Shown here one piece after another: positions 11,663 to 21,900 of a stretch of DNA of 64,000 nucleotides. A program made the position numbers and the translations under genes. Position 1 is the stretch's first letter, and every line of letters starts with the position of its first letter. Origin of the DNA: Rhodocyclales bacterium. Its GTDB lineage: Bacteria; Pseudomonadota; Gammaproteobacteria; Burkholderiales; Rhodocyclaceae. The notes under the pieces are model-generated. The model saw only the letters and a list, made by a program, of their open reading frames with translations. It searched no databases and was not told the origin of the DNA. Location of the stretch: assembly GCA_016183655.1 (NCBI GenBank), contig JACPEH010000002.1:62001-126000 (forward strand). The letters are read 5' to 3'.

Positions 11663-12987
11663 TTCAGTGCGGCCTCCAGCGCCGCCGCGGCACCGGCAGC
11701 GAGGAAGGTGGCGTCGTCGTCGCCGAGGATGTACGGCGGCATGAAATAGACGGTGTTGCCCATCGGCCGCAGCAGCAGTTCGCGCGCCAGCGCCTCGCGG
11801 TAGAAGCGGCGGCCGAAGCCAGCGTCGGCGTCGACGTCGAACGCCAGGATCATGCCGCGGCGGCGGAAGTGGCGCACCTTGTCGTGCGCGGCGAGCGGCG
11901 CGAGCAGGGCTTCCAGTTTGTCGCCGCGCGCCCGGTTGCGCGCCAGCACGTCGTCTGCGTCGAAGATGTCGAGCGTCGCCAGCGCGGCGCGGCAGGCCAG
12001 CGCGTTGCCGGTGTAGGAGTGCGAGTGCAGGAAGCCGCGCGCCGTCGCGTCGTCGTAGAAGGCGGCGTAGACCTGGTCGGTGGTGAGCACCGTCGACAGC
12101 GGCAGGTAGCCGCCGGAGATGCCTTTCGACAGGCACAGGAAATCGGGGCGGATGCCGGCCTGCTCGTGCGCGAAGAAGGTGCCGCTGCGGCCGCAGCCGA
12201 CGGCGATCTCGTCGCAGATCAGGTGCACCTCGTAGCGGTCGCACAGCGTGCGGGCGAGACGCAGGTACTCGGGGTCGTGCATGGCCATGCCGGCGGCGCC
12301 CTGCACCAGCGGCTCGACGATCAGCGCGGCGATGCGCTCGTGGTTGGCTTCAAAGAAGGCTTCCAGCGCGGCGGCGGCGCGGCGGGCGACGTCGGCCGCG
12401 CTCTCCCCGGCCTCGGCCTGCCGCGCATCGGGCGAGGGCACGACGTGCGCGGCGCGGATCAGCGGCGCGTAGGCGTCGCGGAAGATGGCGACGTCGGTCA
12501 CCGCCAGCGCGCCGACGGTCTCGCCGTGGTAGCCGCCGGCGAGGGCGACGAATTCCCGCTTTTGCGGCCGGCCGCGGTTCTGCCAGTAGTGGAAGGACAT
12601 CTTCAGCGCGATCTCGGTGGCCGAGGCGCCGTCGGAGGCGTAGAAGCAGTGGCCGAGCGTGTTGCCGGTGAGCGCCGAGAGGCGCTCGGAGAGCTGTACC
12701 ACCGGCTCGTGCGTGAAGCCGGCGAGGATCACGTGCTCCAGCTTGCCCAGCTGGTCGGCGAGCGCGGCGTTGATGCGCGGGTTGCAGTGGCCGAACAGGT
12801 TGACCCACCACGAGCTGATCGCGTCGAGGTAGCGGCGGCCGTCGGCGTCGTACAGCCACAGGCCCTCGCCGCGCACCACCGGCACCAGCGGCAGCGGTGT
12901 CGACTGCGCCTGCTCGTGCTGCTTCATCTGCGTGCACGGGTGCCAGACGGCGGCGAGGCTGCGCCGCAGCAGTTCCTCGTTGTTCAT
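11659..12987 (-). CDS. bioA: Adenosylmethionine-8-amino-7-oxononanoate aminotransferase
   Basis: This 442-residue class III PLP aminotransferase converts KAPA to 7,8-diaminopelargonate using S-adenosylmethionine as amino donor. It begins with the BioA signature AVWHPCTQMKQHE, has the GGYHGETVGAL segment and the PLP-lysine segment CLSKGISGGYLPLS. It is the first bio gene of the operon, 10 bp after the DUF2863 gene. Confidence 0.96.
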   Translation of the reverse strand: MNNEELLRRSLAAVWHPCTQMKQHEQAQSTPLPLVPVVRGEGLWLYDADGRRYLDAISSWWVNLFGHCNPRINAALADQLGKLEHVILAGFTHEPVVQLSERLSALTGNTLGHCFYASDGASATEIALKMSFHYWQNRGRPQKREFVALAGGYHGETVGALAVTDVAIFRDAYAPLIRAAHVVPSPDARQAEAGESAADVARRAAAALEAFFEANHERIAALIVEPLVQGAAGMAMHDPEYLRLARTLCDRYEVHLICDEIAVGCGRSGTFFAHEQAGIRPDFLCLSKGISGGYLPLSTVLTTDQVYAAFYDDATARGFLHSHSYTGNALACRAALATLDIFDADDVLARNRARGDKLEALLAPLAAHDKVRHFRRRGMILAFDVDADAGFGRRFYREALARELLLRPMGNTVYFMPPYILGDDDATFLAAGAAAALEAALK

Positions 12988-12997
12988 TTCGTTACGT

Positions 12998-14173
12998 TCA
13001 GTGCAGCGTCTGCGGCGGCGCGTCGTGGGCCTGTTCCGGCATTTCCGGGTGCACCACCTCGCCTTCGGCGTTGGGGTAGAGCGGCATGCCGCAGTCGTCG
13101 CAGAACTCGAAGGGGAAGGGGTGGTCGTGGAAGACGATCTCCTTCAGCCCGCATTCGCGCAGCACGGTTTCGATCTCGCCGACGATGTCGGTGTTCTCGT
13201 CCTCGGTGCCGAGCAGCGGCCAGACGACGCCGTGGTGCGTCGCGTCGCGGTCGCGCGGGCCGAAGCCGATGCGGTACTCCTCCAGCCGGCGGTCGTGGAA
13301 CGGGCCGATCACCGCGCGCAGCTTGTCGGCGGGCACGCCCAGCGTCGTCTGCAGGAAGGCCACCGAGGCGCGCAGCGAATACGGGCGCGAGGCCTTGTCG
13401 GCGGCGCGGACGGCGGCATGGTAGGCGTCGGCCAGCAGCGGCTGGTAGGCGCAGCCGGTGAGCAGCGGTTCGAGGTTGGGGCCGCCCTGCTTAGTCCATT
13501 CCTTCTGCGCCGATTCGCGCGAGCCGTCCTTCTCGTTCCAGCGGAAGATCGGCTGGCCGCGGCGCACGGCGACGGCGCCGACCAGGTAGCGGACGTCGGA
13601 GAGGAAGCGGTTGGTCTCGTCCAGCCCCTGCGTGTCGAGCGGCAGGCTGCGCCCTTCGAGCGCGGCGGCGCCGAGCTCGCGCGTCAGCTGCCAGGTGTCG
13701 ACGAAGCTTCTCGGCAGCTGGTCCGGGCTGAACAGGTAGTCGGTCAGCGCGACCTGCGTGCCGGCGGCGAAGGCGTGCGCGCCGAGCTGGGTGGTGAGCG
13801 CGTCGAGCGCGTTCTTCGGCAGCGTGCCGGAGGGGATCGAGTAGCGCGACCAGGCGAGCACCGGCGCGGCAAAGAGCAGGATGTCGAATTCCTGCCCGGC
13901 GTGGGCGAGGGTGCCGGTCTCGGCGCGCGCCTCGATCATGTCGGCGAGTTCGTCGTGCGCGGTCGGGTTGGTGTCGAACAGGCGGTCGAGCGCGGCGTTG
14001 AGGTCGTCCTCGGCACCCGACTGCAGCAGGCTGTCGACCAGCTCGCCGAGGCGGGCTTCCCAGTAGGCGTCCTCGATCTTGCTGCCGGACTCGGCGATCC
14101 CCGCGGCGAGGCGGGAAAGCTCGGTGGCGTCGGCGGAGATACGGCTGCGGGAGGCGAAACGGCTGCGTTTCAT
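12998..14173 (-). CDS. DUF2863 family protein
   Basis: This 391-residue soluble protein belongs, by overall sequence, to the DUF2863 family, which is largely confined to betaproteobacteria and has no known function. Recognisable stretches are FDILLFAAPVLAWSRYSIP and the C-terminal FEFCDDCGMPLYPNAEGE, where two cysteines in CDDC could bind metal. It sits 10 bp upstream of bioA on the same strand and is probably the first gene of the biotin operon transcript, although a role in biotin synthesis is not implied by the sequence. Confidence 0.85.
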   Translation of the reverse strand: MKRSRFASRSRISADATELSRLAAGIAESGSKIEDAYWEARLGELVDSLLQSGAEDDLNAALDRLFDTNPTAHDELADMIEARAETGTLAHAGQEFDILLFAAPVLAWSRYSIPSGTLPKNALDALTTQLGAHAFAAGTQVALTDYLFSPDQLPRSFVDTWQLTRELGAAALEGRSLPLDTQGLDETNRFLSDVRYLVGAVAVRRGQPIFRWNEKDGSRESAQKEWTKQGGPNLEPLLTGCAYQPLLADAYHAAVRAADKASRPYSLRASVAFLQTTLGVPADKLRAVIGPFHDRRLEEYRIGFGPRDRDATHHGVVWPLLGTEDENTDIVGEIETVLRECGLKEIVFHDHPFPFEFCDDCGMPLYPNAEGEVVHPEMPEQAHDAPPQTLH

Positions 14174-14306
14174 GGGACGGCTTTCTCTGAATAATCAGTG
14201 ATTATAACAAGGCCGGGGGCCGCTCCTCTCGGCTAAAATCCGCCGGCAACGCGCGGTACAGCGCGAATGACTCGAACGTAACGCAAGCAACCCGACGGAG
14301 CCCCGA

Positions 14307-15080
14307 TTGATCCTCGTTCTTTCCCCCGCCAAGCGTCTCGACTATGAGACGCAGCCGGTCACCGCCAAGTTCACCGAACCGCGCCTGCTCGACCAGTCGG
14401 CGCAACTGATCGGCCGCCTGCGCGAGCTGTCGCCGGCCGAGATCGCCTCGCTGATGTCGCTCTCCGACCCGCTTGCCGCGCTCAACCACGCCCGCTACGC
14501 CGACTGGCAGCCGCCGTTCGCGCCGGGGAACGCGAAGCAGGCGGCGCTCGCCTTCGCCGGCGACGTCTACGAGGGGCTGGACGCCGCGACGCTGCCGGCA
14601 CTGGGGCTCGACTGGCTGCAGGCACATGTGCGCATCCTCTCCGGCCTCTACGGCGTGCTGCGCCCGCTCGACCTGATGCAGGCCTACCGGCTGGAGATGG
14701 GAACGAAGCTCGCCAACGCGCGCGGCAAGGACCTCTATGCCTTCTGGGGCGGGCGCATCAGCGAAACGCTCAAGGCCGACCTCCGCGCGGCAAAGGCGAA
14801 GGTGCTGGTGAACCTCGCCTCGGAGGAGTATTTCAAGGCGGTGAAGCCCGAACTGCTCGGCGTTCCAGTGATCCAACCGGTATTCGAGGAGTGGAAGGGC
14901 GGCCGCTACAAGATCGTCAGCTTCTTCGCCAAGCGTGCGCGCGGCTTGATGGCGCGCTACGCCGCCGAGCAGCGGCTGCGCGATGCCGCGGCGCTGCAGG
15001 AGTTCGCCGCCGAAGGCTACGCCTTCGCGCCGGAGGCTTCTGACGATACGCGCTGGGTGTTCCGCCGCCGCCAGCCCTGA
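14307..15080 (+). CDS. yaaA: Peroxide stress protein YaaA (DUF328/UPF0246)
   Basis: This 257-residue protein starts with TTG, preceded by CGGAG about 6 nt upstream; the first residues ([13 protein letters not shown]) are the invariant family start. YaaA lowers intracellular free iron during hydrogen peroxide stress and binds DNA in Escherichia coli. Further landmarks are [20 protein letters not shown] and [11 protein letters not shown]. It is transcribed divergently from the DUF2863/bio operon. Confidence 0.94.
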   Translation: MILVLSPAKRLDYETQPVTAKFTEPRLLDQSAQLIGRLRELSPAEIASLMSLSDPLAALNHARYADWQPPFAPGNAKQAALAFAGDVYEGLDAATLPALGLDWLQAHVRILSGLYGVLRPLDLMQAYRLEMGTKLANARGKDLYAFWGGRISETLKADLRAAKAKVLVNLASEEYFKAVKPELLGVPVIQPVFEEWKGGRYKIVSFFAKRARGLMARYAAEQRLRDAAALQEFAAEGYAFAPEASDDTRWVFRRRQP

Positions 15081-15144
15081 GTTCCCCCCGGCCCCGCCGT
15101 TTGCGCTGGTCTATACTGCCAGCATGACTTACCGGGAGATTCCG

Positions 15145-15483
15145 ATGCGCGTACTTCTTTCCCTGCTGCTCTTGGGCCTCGCCCTGCCGGCGGCGGCGCA
15201 GTATGCGCCGCCGAACGACCAGACCGTGCTCTACGGCGTCAAGAAGAACCAGATGCCGCAGGGCATGGTGATCGAGCAGGGGCAGGCCGCGCCCGGCATC
15301 CCGACCAGCGGCACGCAGCAGGCGCAGCAGCTGAAGCAGAACCAGCCCGGCTATAACAACCCGCAGCGCGGCCCGAGCGTGATCTACCGCGACCGCAAGG
15401 ACAAGGGGCTGACGGTGATCACCGGCCCCGACGGCACCACCGTCTGCCGTGACGTCAGCGGCCGCGTCACCGTCTGCAACTGA
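15145..15483 (+). CDS. Small exported Gln/Pro-rich protein
   Basis: This encodes a 112-residue protein with a clear signal peptide (MRVLLSLLLLGLALPAAAQ). The mature part is rich in Gln, Asn and Pro, followed by a C-terminal beta-like segment with two cysteines (TVCRDVSGRVTVCN) that could form a disulfide in the periplasm. The ATG at 15145 has GGGAG about 8 nt upstream; an ATG at 15124 would add seven residues ahead of the signal. Unknown family. It probably shares a transcript with the next gene, 35 bp away. Confidence 0.7.
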   Translation: MRVLLSLLLLGLALPAAAQYAPPNDQTVLYGVKKNQMPQGMVIEQGQAAPGIPTSGTQQAQQLKQNQPGYNNPQRGPSVIYRDRKDKGLTVITGPDGTTVCRDVSGRVTVCN

Positions 15484-15518
15484 GCCGCTTTGAGCATCTT
15501 CCACAAGGAGGAACCGCG

Positions 15519-15938
15519 ATGAACGCTTCGAGATTCGGGCGCCTGCCGGCCGCCCTGCTGCTTGCCGGCACGCTGGCCGCGTTGCCGACGCTGGCCGGCG
15601 CGGACGAGGAGGTCGTCACCGTCGGCGATGCCGCCTATGTTTCCGGCGGCACCGGCGAGGAGTCGCGCGAGCGCCTGGCGACGCTCGGCCAGGGCTTCGG
15701 CTTCAACCTCAAGGTGACCTTCGCGCTGCAGGGCGGCGACTACCTCAGCGGCGTCGATGTGCGCATCGTCGACCGGGCCGGCAAGGTGGTGCTGCAGGCG
15801 AAGACCGACGGGCCGATCTTCCTCGCCCGGCTGCCGGCGGGCAGCTATGACTTCTTCGCCAGCGTCGACGGCCGCGAGCAGAAGCAGAAACTGACCGTCG
15901 CCGCCGGCAAGCTCGGCAGCACCGTCTTCCGCTGGTAG
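15519..15938 (+). CDS. Exported protein with carboxypeptidase-regulatory-like beta fold
   Basis: This is a 139-residue protein with a strong AAGGAGG ribosome site and a signal peptide to about residue 28 (LPTLAGADE). The mature part reads as a small beta-sandwich: GVDVRIVDRAGKVVLQAKTDGPIFLARLPAGSY resembles carboxypeptidase-regulatory or Cna-B-like domains used as extracytoplasmic binding modules. No catalytic residues are apparent. Cotranscription with the preceding small exported protein is likely. Confidence 0.75.
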   Translation: MNASRFGRLPAALLLAGTLAALPTLAGADEEVVTVGDAAYVSGGTGEESRERLATLGQGFGFNLKVTFALQGGDYLSGVDVRIVDRAGKVVLQAKTDGPIFLARLPAGSYDFFASVDGREQKQKLTVAAGKLGSTVFRW

Positions 15939-15972
15939 CCGGCGCGCGCCTTGACGGGTGCCGGCGAGCGCC

Positions 15973-16848
15973 TCAGCGGGCGCCGGCCAGCGCGCTCTGC
16001 AGCTCCGCGTACTCGGCCTCGATCTCTTCGCGCAGTTCGAGATAGGTCGGCGAGTGGTACTCGCCGATCGGCTCCTCGGCATCGTCGTGCAGCTTCTGCC
16101 ACTCGTCGACGCCGCCGGCGATGATGTTCGCCACATAGACCACGTCCGACAGCGAGTGCGGGTGCTCCACCGGCGCCCGCGGCTGGTCGTGGTCGCGCAC
16201 CGCCTCGATGATCTGCTCGGGCAGCCCGAGCGCCGCCAGCAGCGACTCGCCGATGCTTTCGTGCCACTGCACGATCAGGTAGCGCACGGTGTCCGGGCGG
16301 CTGCGCAGCTCGTCGTACTGCGCCGCGCGGTAGAGCATGTAGAAGGCGCCGATGTCGTGCACCAGGCCGGCGAGCAGCGCGTCCTCGCAGTTCAGCCGGG
16401 TCAGCCGGCGCGCCACCACGCGCGCCGCGGCGGCTGTCTTTACCGTGTGCAGCCACAGGTTCCTCGACATCTCGGCGAAGCTGACCAGGTCCTTCGAGCG
16501 CAGCAGCTGGTCCATCGCCACCGCCAGCGCCACCGAGCGCGCGAGGTTGATGCCGATGCGGTTGAGCGCCGCCTCGACGTCGGCGATCTGCCGGCCGCCA
16601 GCGTTGTAGGCCGCCGAATTGGCGACGCGCAGCAGCTTGACGGCGACCAGCGGTTCCATGCGCACCGCCTTGGCGATCTGCTGCAGCGTGGCGTTCGGGT
16701 CGCGCATGATCTGGCGGATCTGCAGCGCGGCATCGAAACAGGTGGGGAAGCTGACATCGCCCGACAGGTCGTGGGCGATGTCCTCCAGCATCTTGAAGCG
16801 CTGTGCCTTCAGCGCCTCGTCCTTCTTGTCCACTCGTGTGTCTTCCAT
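15973..16848 (-). CDS. HDOD domain signalling protein
   Basis: This 291-residue cytoplasmic protein consists mainly of an HDOD domain (metal-dependent hydrolase-related output domain), recognisable by LLRVANSAAYN, the NRIGINLARSVALAVAMD helix and an HD-like LVHDIGAFYMLYR segment. HDOD proteins act in signal transduction, often linked to c-di-GMP or stress, and usually lack catalytic activity. The ATG at 16848 was preferred to one 54 nt upstream because conserved-looking sequence begins there, but the ribosome site is weak. A perfect FNR-type box lies 113 bp upstream, suggesting oxygen-dependent expression. Confidence 0.85.
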   Translation of the reverse strand: MEDTRVDKKDEALKAQRFKMLEDIAHDLSGDVSFPTCFDAALQIRQIMRDPNATLQQIAKAVRMEPLVAVKLLRVANSAAYNAGGRQIADVEAALNRIGINLARSVALAVAMDQLLRSKDLVSFAEMSRNLWLHTVKTAAAARVVARRLTRLNCEDALLAGLVHDIGAFYMLYRAAQYDELRSRPDTVRYLIVQWHESIGESLLAALGLPEQIIEAVRDHDQPRAPVEHPHSLSDVVYVANIIAGGVDEWQKLHDDAEEPIGEYHSPTYLELREEIEAEYAELQSALAGAR

Positions 16849-16960
16849 CGCGGCTTGCTCTGCTCCCAGTGCGCGCTGCGGGCGCGGCGCGCTATGTGGC
16901 AATGATAAATCAGGCGCCTGTCATGATCGCATCGTCGCCGGCGATGTGCAGCCGGCATTG

Positions 16961-16974
16961 TTGATCTGGATCAA
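16961..16974 (-). promoter_or_regulatory. FNR/Anr/Dnr-type operator
   Basis: TTGATCTGGATCAA is a perfect dyad matching the FNR/CRP-family anaerobic consensus (TTGAT, 4-nt spacer, ATCAA). It lies in the 166-bp gap between the lyase-like gene and the HDOD gene, 113 bp upstream of the chosen HDOD start. If it acts as a class II site, transcription would start near 16926. No convincing -10 box was seen, so the target is inferred from position. Confidence 0.6.
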
Positions 16975-17014
16975 GCAACGCACATTGTTCGCATTCCTGT
17001 CACATTCAACGGAC

Positions 17015-18028
17015 TCAGCGCACCATGCCGAGCCGCCCGTTGTGGCTGCCCATGTACCAGTAGCGCCCGTCGGCGTCGATGATCGCCTTGCGGATGCCGA
17101 CGTTCTTCGACGGCAGCGCGATGACGCGGAAGCGCTCGCTGGCCGGCTCGAATACCGCCACCGTATCGGTGTCGATCTCGTTGGCCCAGACGCGGCCGGC
17201 GGCGTCCACCGTCACCGCGTAGGGGCCGCCGCCGCGGCCCGCGGGCATCGGATAGCTGTTCACGATGCGCTGTGCCTGCGGGTCGACCTTGAGCAGGCGG
17301 CCGTCGCCGTAGGCGGTGACCCATAGCGTGCCGTCCGGCGCCACCGCCATCCGCCGCGGCTTGCTGCCGTCGCCGGTGTCGAGGTCGGTGATCCGGCCGC
17401 TGGCCGGGTCGAGGCGGCCGAGCTTGTCGCCGGCGATCCGGCAGAACCAGACGTAGCCCTGGCGGTCGATGGCGATGCCGTAAGGGTTGCCCGAGGTTGC
17501 GTACTCGGTGATCTTGCCGCTCGTTCGGTCGAGCCGCCCGATGCGCTGCGCCCCCTGCAGCGTGAACCAGATCGTTCCCCGCTCGTCGAGCACCAGCGTG
17601 TGCGGGTCGCCGCCCGAGGGCGTGCGGAATTCGCTGACCTGGCCGCTGGCCGGGTCGAGGCGGCCGATCGTGCCGTTGCCGTTGCCGGTGTACCAGGCGA
17701 TGCCCTCGCGATCGACCAGCACGCCGTGCGGGTGCGCGCCCTTGGGCAGCTCCCATTCGCGGAACTGCTGCGTCTTCGGGTCGAAGCGGGCGATGCGGTT
17801 GCCGCGCATGACGGCGATGAAGATGCTGCCGTCCGGTGCCGGCGCCGGGTCGCGCGCGAACTTCGGCGTCGGCACCGGCCACTCGCTGACCTGGCCGGCG
17901 ATCGTGGCGAGTGCGCCGGGGCTGATGCCGTAGTTGGAGCCGCCGGCCCAGGCGGCGGCGGGCAGGAGGAGGGCGAACAGAAGCCGGAGCGAACGGGGCG
18001 GGGCGGGCAGAAGCGGGCGTCGTGGCAT
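17015..18028 (-). CDS. Exported virginiamycin B lyase-like beta-propeller protein
   Basis: This is a 337-residue protein with an N-terminal signal peptide (Arg-rich start, hydrophobic core, cleavage near AAAWAGG). The rest is six or more repeats of about 42 residues with the pattern G-x-I-x-R-L/F-D-P/R, GxIWFT and GNPYGIAID, the sequence style of Vgb-like six-bladed propellers. Vgb itself opens streptogramin B, but most members of this broad family are not resistance enzymes, so a periplasmic binding or lyase role is all that can be said. GGAGGA precedes the ATG at 18028. Confidence 0.85.
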   Translation of the reverse strand: MPRRPLLPAPPRSLRLLFALLLPAAAWAGGSNYGISPGALATIAGQVSEWPVPTPKFARDPAPAPDGSIFIAVMRGNRIARFDPKTQQFREWELPKGAHPHGVLVDREGIAWYTGNGNGTIGRLDPASGQVSEFRTPSGGDPHTLVLDERGTIWFTLQGAQRIGRLDRTSGKITEYATSGNPYGIAIDRQGYVWFCRIAGDKLGRLDPASGRITDLDTGDGSKPRRMAVAPDGTLWVTAYGDGRLLKVDPQAQRIVNSYPMPAGRGGGPYAVTVDAAGRVWANEIDTDTVAVFEPASERFRVIALPSKNVGIRKAIIDADGRYWYMGSHNGRLGMVR

Positions 18029-18505
18029 GGGCGTTCTTCCTCCGTGGGGGAACGGGAGGTGGACAGCGGCCGGGCGGGGTTCGTTCGGCGGTGACGGCGT
18101 GCGCGAAGTTTCGATTGCGGGTGGGTGTGGCTGCGCCACGCCTCTTTGCCGGTGGAATGCGCTGCCGGATTATTTACAGCCGGATGATGTGACTTTGAAT
18201 GCTCTATTTTTTGGTTGATTGTCGTTGACGTTCTGTTATCTGCAGCATAGAGTTGATGAAGTGCATTGTTTTTTTAGTCATATCGGCTGGTTTTTCCGGT
18301 TGATGTCAGAGAAAAAGAATGCGCCCGTGAAGCTCCCCGACCTGAAGGTTCGGGGCTTCCCACGATACGGAGCGGGCGCGCGGTGCGCGCCCTGATGGTG
18401 TCTTCGTCTCGCTCACCCCGGCATGAATGCCGGGGCTTGCGCTCGACGCGTGGTCGCCGCCCCCGCGAACTCGCCAGCGCCGGAACCGTTCATCGGAGAA
18501 AACGC
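18029..18505. other. AT-rich intergenic region with repeat, upstream of the Lrp-type gene
   Basis: About 18160-18320 is clearly AT-rich compared with its surroundings, with runs of T around 18209 and 18271, and could hold divergent promoters. The second 129-bp repeat copy follows at 18327-18455. No credible gene is present. Confidence 0.5.
18327..18455 (+). repeat. 129-bp dispersed repeat, copy 2
   Basis: Same length, order of palindromes and orientation as the block at 418-546, with about 9 scattered differences. It ends 50 bp before the Lrp/AsnC regulator gene, so any promoter of that gene must lie in or close to the repeat. Confidence 0.8.
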
Positions 18506-18988
18506 ATGTACAAGCTCGACCAGATCGACCTCGACATCCTCGCCGCGCTGCAGGCCGACGGCCGCATCACCAACGTGGCGCTGGCCAGGCAGGTCGGCCT
18601 CAGCCCGACGCCGTGCCTGGAACGGGTCAAGTCGCTGGAGGCCGCCGGCCTGATCAAGGGCTACGCCGCGCAACTGTCGCCGGCGGCGCTCGGCCTCGGG
18701 CTGACCGTGTTCGTGCAGATCTGCATCGAGCGCACCTCGCAGGCGGTGTTCGACGATTTCCGCAGCGCCGTGCTGGCGATCCCCGAGATCCAGGAATGCC
18801 ACATGGTCGCCGGCGGCTACGACTACCTGCTCAAGGTGCGCGTCCCCGACATGGCCGCCTACCGCCATTTCCTCGGCGCCGTGCTCTCCGGCGTTCCCGG
18901 CATCCGCGAGACGCACACCTATCCGGTGATGGAGGAGGTCAAGGACTCGTCCGCGACCCCGCTCGGCCATCTGGCGCCGCAGGCTTGA
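18506..18988 (+). CDS. Lrp/AsnC family regulator, probable proline-utilisation activator
   Basis: This 160-residue protein has an N-terminal winged helix-turn-helix (about residues 5-60, NVALARQVGLSPTPCLERVK) and a C-terminal RAM/AsnC ligand domain (about 70-145, VAGGYDYLLKVRVPDM). It starts 24 nt after GGAGAA-like sequence and ends 10 bp before putA. The PutA encoded next lacks the DNA-binding ribbon-helix-helix domain that autoregulates E. coli putA, so a PutR-like activating role for this protein is a good inference. Confidence 0.9.
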   Translation: MYKLDQIDLDILAALQADGRITNVALARQVGLSPTPCLERVKSLEAAGLIKGYAAQLSPAALGLGLTVFVQICIERTSQAVFDDFRSAVLAIPEIQECHMVAGGYDYLLKVRVPDMAAYRHFLGAVLSGVPGIRETHTYPVMEEVKDSSATPLGHLAPQA

Positions 18989-18998
18989 GGAGGGCGAC

Positions 18999-21900
18999 AT
19001 GAACGCGAACACCGACATGTGCTTGCGGGAAGCGATCCGCGCCGCCTACCGGCGCGACGAGGCGGCCTGCGTCGCCGCGCTGGCGCAGCAGCTGGCGGCG
19101 GCGCATTACGACCGCGAGGCGGTCGCCGGCGAGGCGCGCGCACTGGTCGAGGCGGTGCGCCGGCAGCGCCGCCACGCCAGCGGCGTCGACCACCTGATGC
19201 ACGAGTTCTCGCTGTCCAGCCAGGAAGGCATTGCGCTGATGTGCCTCGCCGAGGCGCTGCTGCGCATTCCCGATGCGGCCACCGTCGACCGTCTGATCCG
19301 CGACAAGCTCAGCCGCGGCGACTGGGCGGCGCACCTCGGCGGCAGCCCGTCGCTGTTCGTCAACGCCGCGACCTGGGGCCTGATGATCACCGGCAAGCTG
19401 GTGGCGACGCACAGCGAGACCGCGCTCGGCGGCGCGCTGACGCGGATTCTGGCCAAGGGCGGCGAGCCGCTGATCCGCAAGAGCGTGGACTTCGCGATGC
19501 GCCTCCTGGGCCAGCAGTTCGTCATGGGCGAGACGATCGAAGCGGCGCTGCAGCGCGCGCAGGCCAACGAGGCGCGCGGCTACGGGCACTCCTTCGACAT
19601 GCTCGGCGAGGCGGCGCTGACCGCGGCCGACGCCGAGCGCTATGCCGCCGCCTACGCGCAGGCGATCCACGCCATCGGCACCGCCGCCGCCGGCCGCGGC
19701 GTCGTTGCCGGGCCAGGCATCTCGGTCAAGCTGTCGGCGCTGCATCCGCGCTACGTGCGCGCCCAGCGCGCGCGGGTGATGGCCGAGCTGCTGCCGCGGC
19801 TGAAGGAACTGGCGCTGCTTGCCCGGCGCTACGACATCGGCCTCAACATCGACGCCGAGGAGGCCGACCGGCTGGAGCTGTCGCTCGACCTGCTCGACGC
19901 GCTCGCCGCCGACCCCGAGCTGGCCGGCTGGCACGGGCTCGGCTTCGTCATCCAGGCCTACCAGAAGCGCTGCCCCTTCGTCGTCGACCACCTGGTCGAC
20001 CTTGCCCGGCGCACCCGTCGCCGGCTGATGGTGCGTCTCGTCAAGGGCGCCTACTGGGACAGCGAGATCAAGCGCGCGCAGGTCGACGGCCTCGTCGACT
20101 ACCCGGTCTACACGAGGAAGCCGCATTCCGACCTCGCCTACCTGGTCTGCGCCGAGCGCCTGCTGGCGGCGCCGGAGGCGATCTACCCGCAGTTCGCCAC
20201 GCACAACGCGCATACGCTGGCGACGGTGCGGCAGATGGCGAAGGCGCGCGGCGTGCACGACTACGAATTCCAGTGCCTGCACGGCATGGGCGAGCCGCTC
20301 TACGACAACGTCGTCGGCGCCGGCGGGCGCGGCTCGCGCTGCCGCATCTACGCGCCGGTCGGTACGCACGAGACGCTGCTGCCCTACCTGGTGCGCCGCC
20401 TGCTGGAGAACGGCGCCAACAGCTCCTTCGTCAACCGCATCGTCGACCCCGCGGTGTCGATCGACGAACTGATCGAAGACCCGCTGGCCACCGTGCGCGC
20501 CAGCGGCGGCTGCCGGCATCCGGCGATCCCGCTGCCGCGCAACCTCTACGGCGAGGCGCGGCCGAATTCCGCCGGCGTCGACCTGTCCGACGAGGCGACG
20601 ATCGCCGACCTCGAACGCACGCTGGGCGATGCGTCGTGCCGCCAATGGCGCGCGCTACCGCTGGTCGCCGGCGTTGATGCCGCGACCGGCGAGCCGCTGC
20701 CGGTGCGCAACCCGGCTGACCGCTGGCAGCAGGTCGGCACCGTGATCGAGGCCGATGCCGACCTGGTCGACCGGGCGCTGGCCAATGCCGAGGCCGCCAG
20801 CGATGGCTGGCACCGCACTCCGCCGGGCGATCGCGCCGCGCTGCTGTGCCGCGCCGCCGACCTGCTCGAAGAACATCGCAGCGAGATCATCGGCCTGTGC
20901 GCGCGCGAGGCCGGCAAGACCTGGGCCAACGCCGTCGCCGAAGTGCGCGAGGCGGTCGACTTCTGCCGCTACTACGCGCAGCAGCTGCGCGCCGGTTTCC
21001 CCAACCCGCCGGCGGCGCCGAGGCCGGTGGCCTGCATCAGCCCGTGGAACTTCCCGCTCGCCATCTTCGTCGGCGAGGTCAGCGCCGCGCTCGCCGCCGG
21101 CAGCCCGGTGCTCGCCAAGCCGGCCGAGCAGACGCCGCTGGTCGCCCACCTCGCGGTGCGCCTGTTCCATGAAGCCGGTATCCCGGCCGCGGTGCTGCAG
21201 TTCCTGCCCGGCCGCGGCGAGACCGTCGGCGCCCGGCTGACCGCCGACCGCCGCGTGCGCGGCGTCGTGTTCACCGGCTCGACCGAAGTCGCGCGGCTGA
21301 TCAACCGCAGCATTGCCGGCCGCGACGACGTCCGCCTGATCGCCGAGACCGGCGGCCAGAACGCGATGATCGTCGATTCCTCGGCCTTGCCCGAGCAGGT
21401 GGTGCAGGACGTGCTGGCCTCCGGCTTCGACAGCGCCGGCCAGCGCTGCTCGGCGCTGCGCGTGCTGTGCCTGCAGCAGGAAATCGCCGGGCCCACGCTG
21501 GCGATGCTGCAGGCGGCGATGCGGGAGCTGACGATCGGCGATCCGCTGCGGCTGGCCACCGACGTCGGCCCGGTGATCGACGAGGAGGCGCGCGGCAAGC
21601 TGCTCGCGCACATCGAGCGCATGCGTGCGCGCGGCCATGCCGTGCACCAGTTGCCGCTGCCGGCGTCTTGCGCCGACGGTTGTTTCGTGCCGCCGACGCT
21701 GATCGAGATCGCGTCGCTGTCGGAGCTGCAGCACGAGGTGTTCGGCCCGGTCGTGCACGTGCTGCGTTTTGCCGCCGACACGCTGCCGGCGCTGATCGAC
21801 GGGATCAACGCCACCGGCTACGGCCTGACGCTGGGCATTCACAGCCGCATCGACGAGACCGTCGAGCTGATCGCCGCGCGCGCGCAGGTCGGCAACCTCT

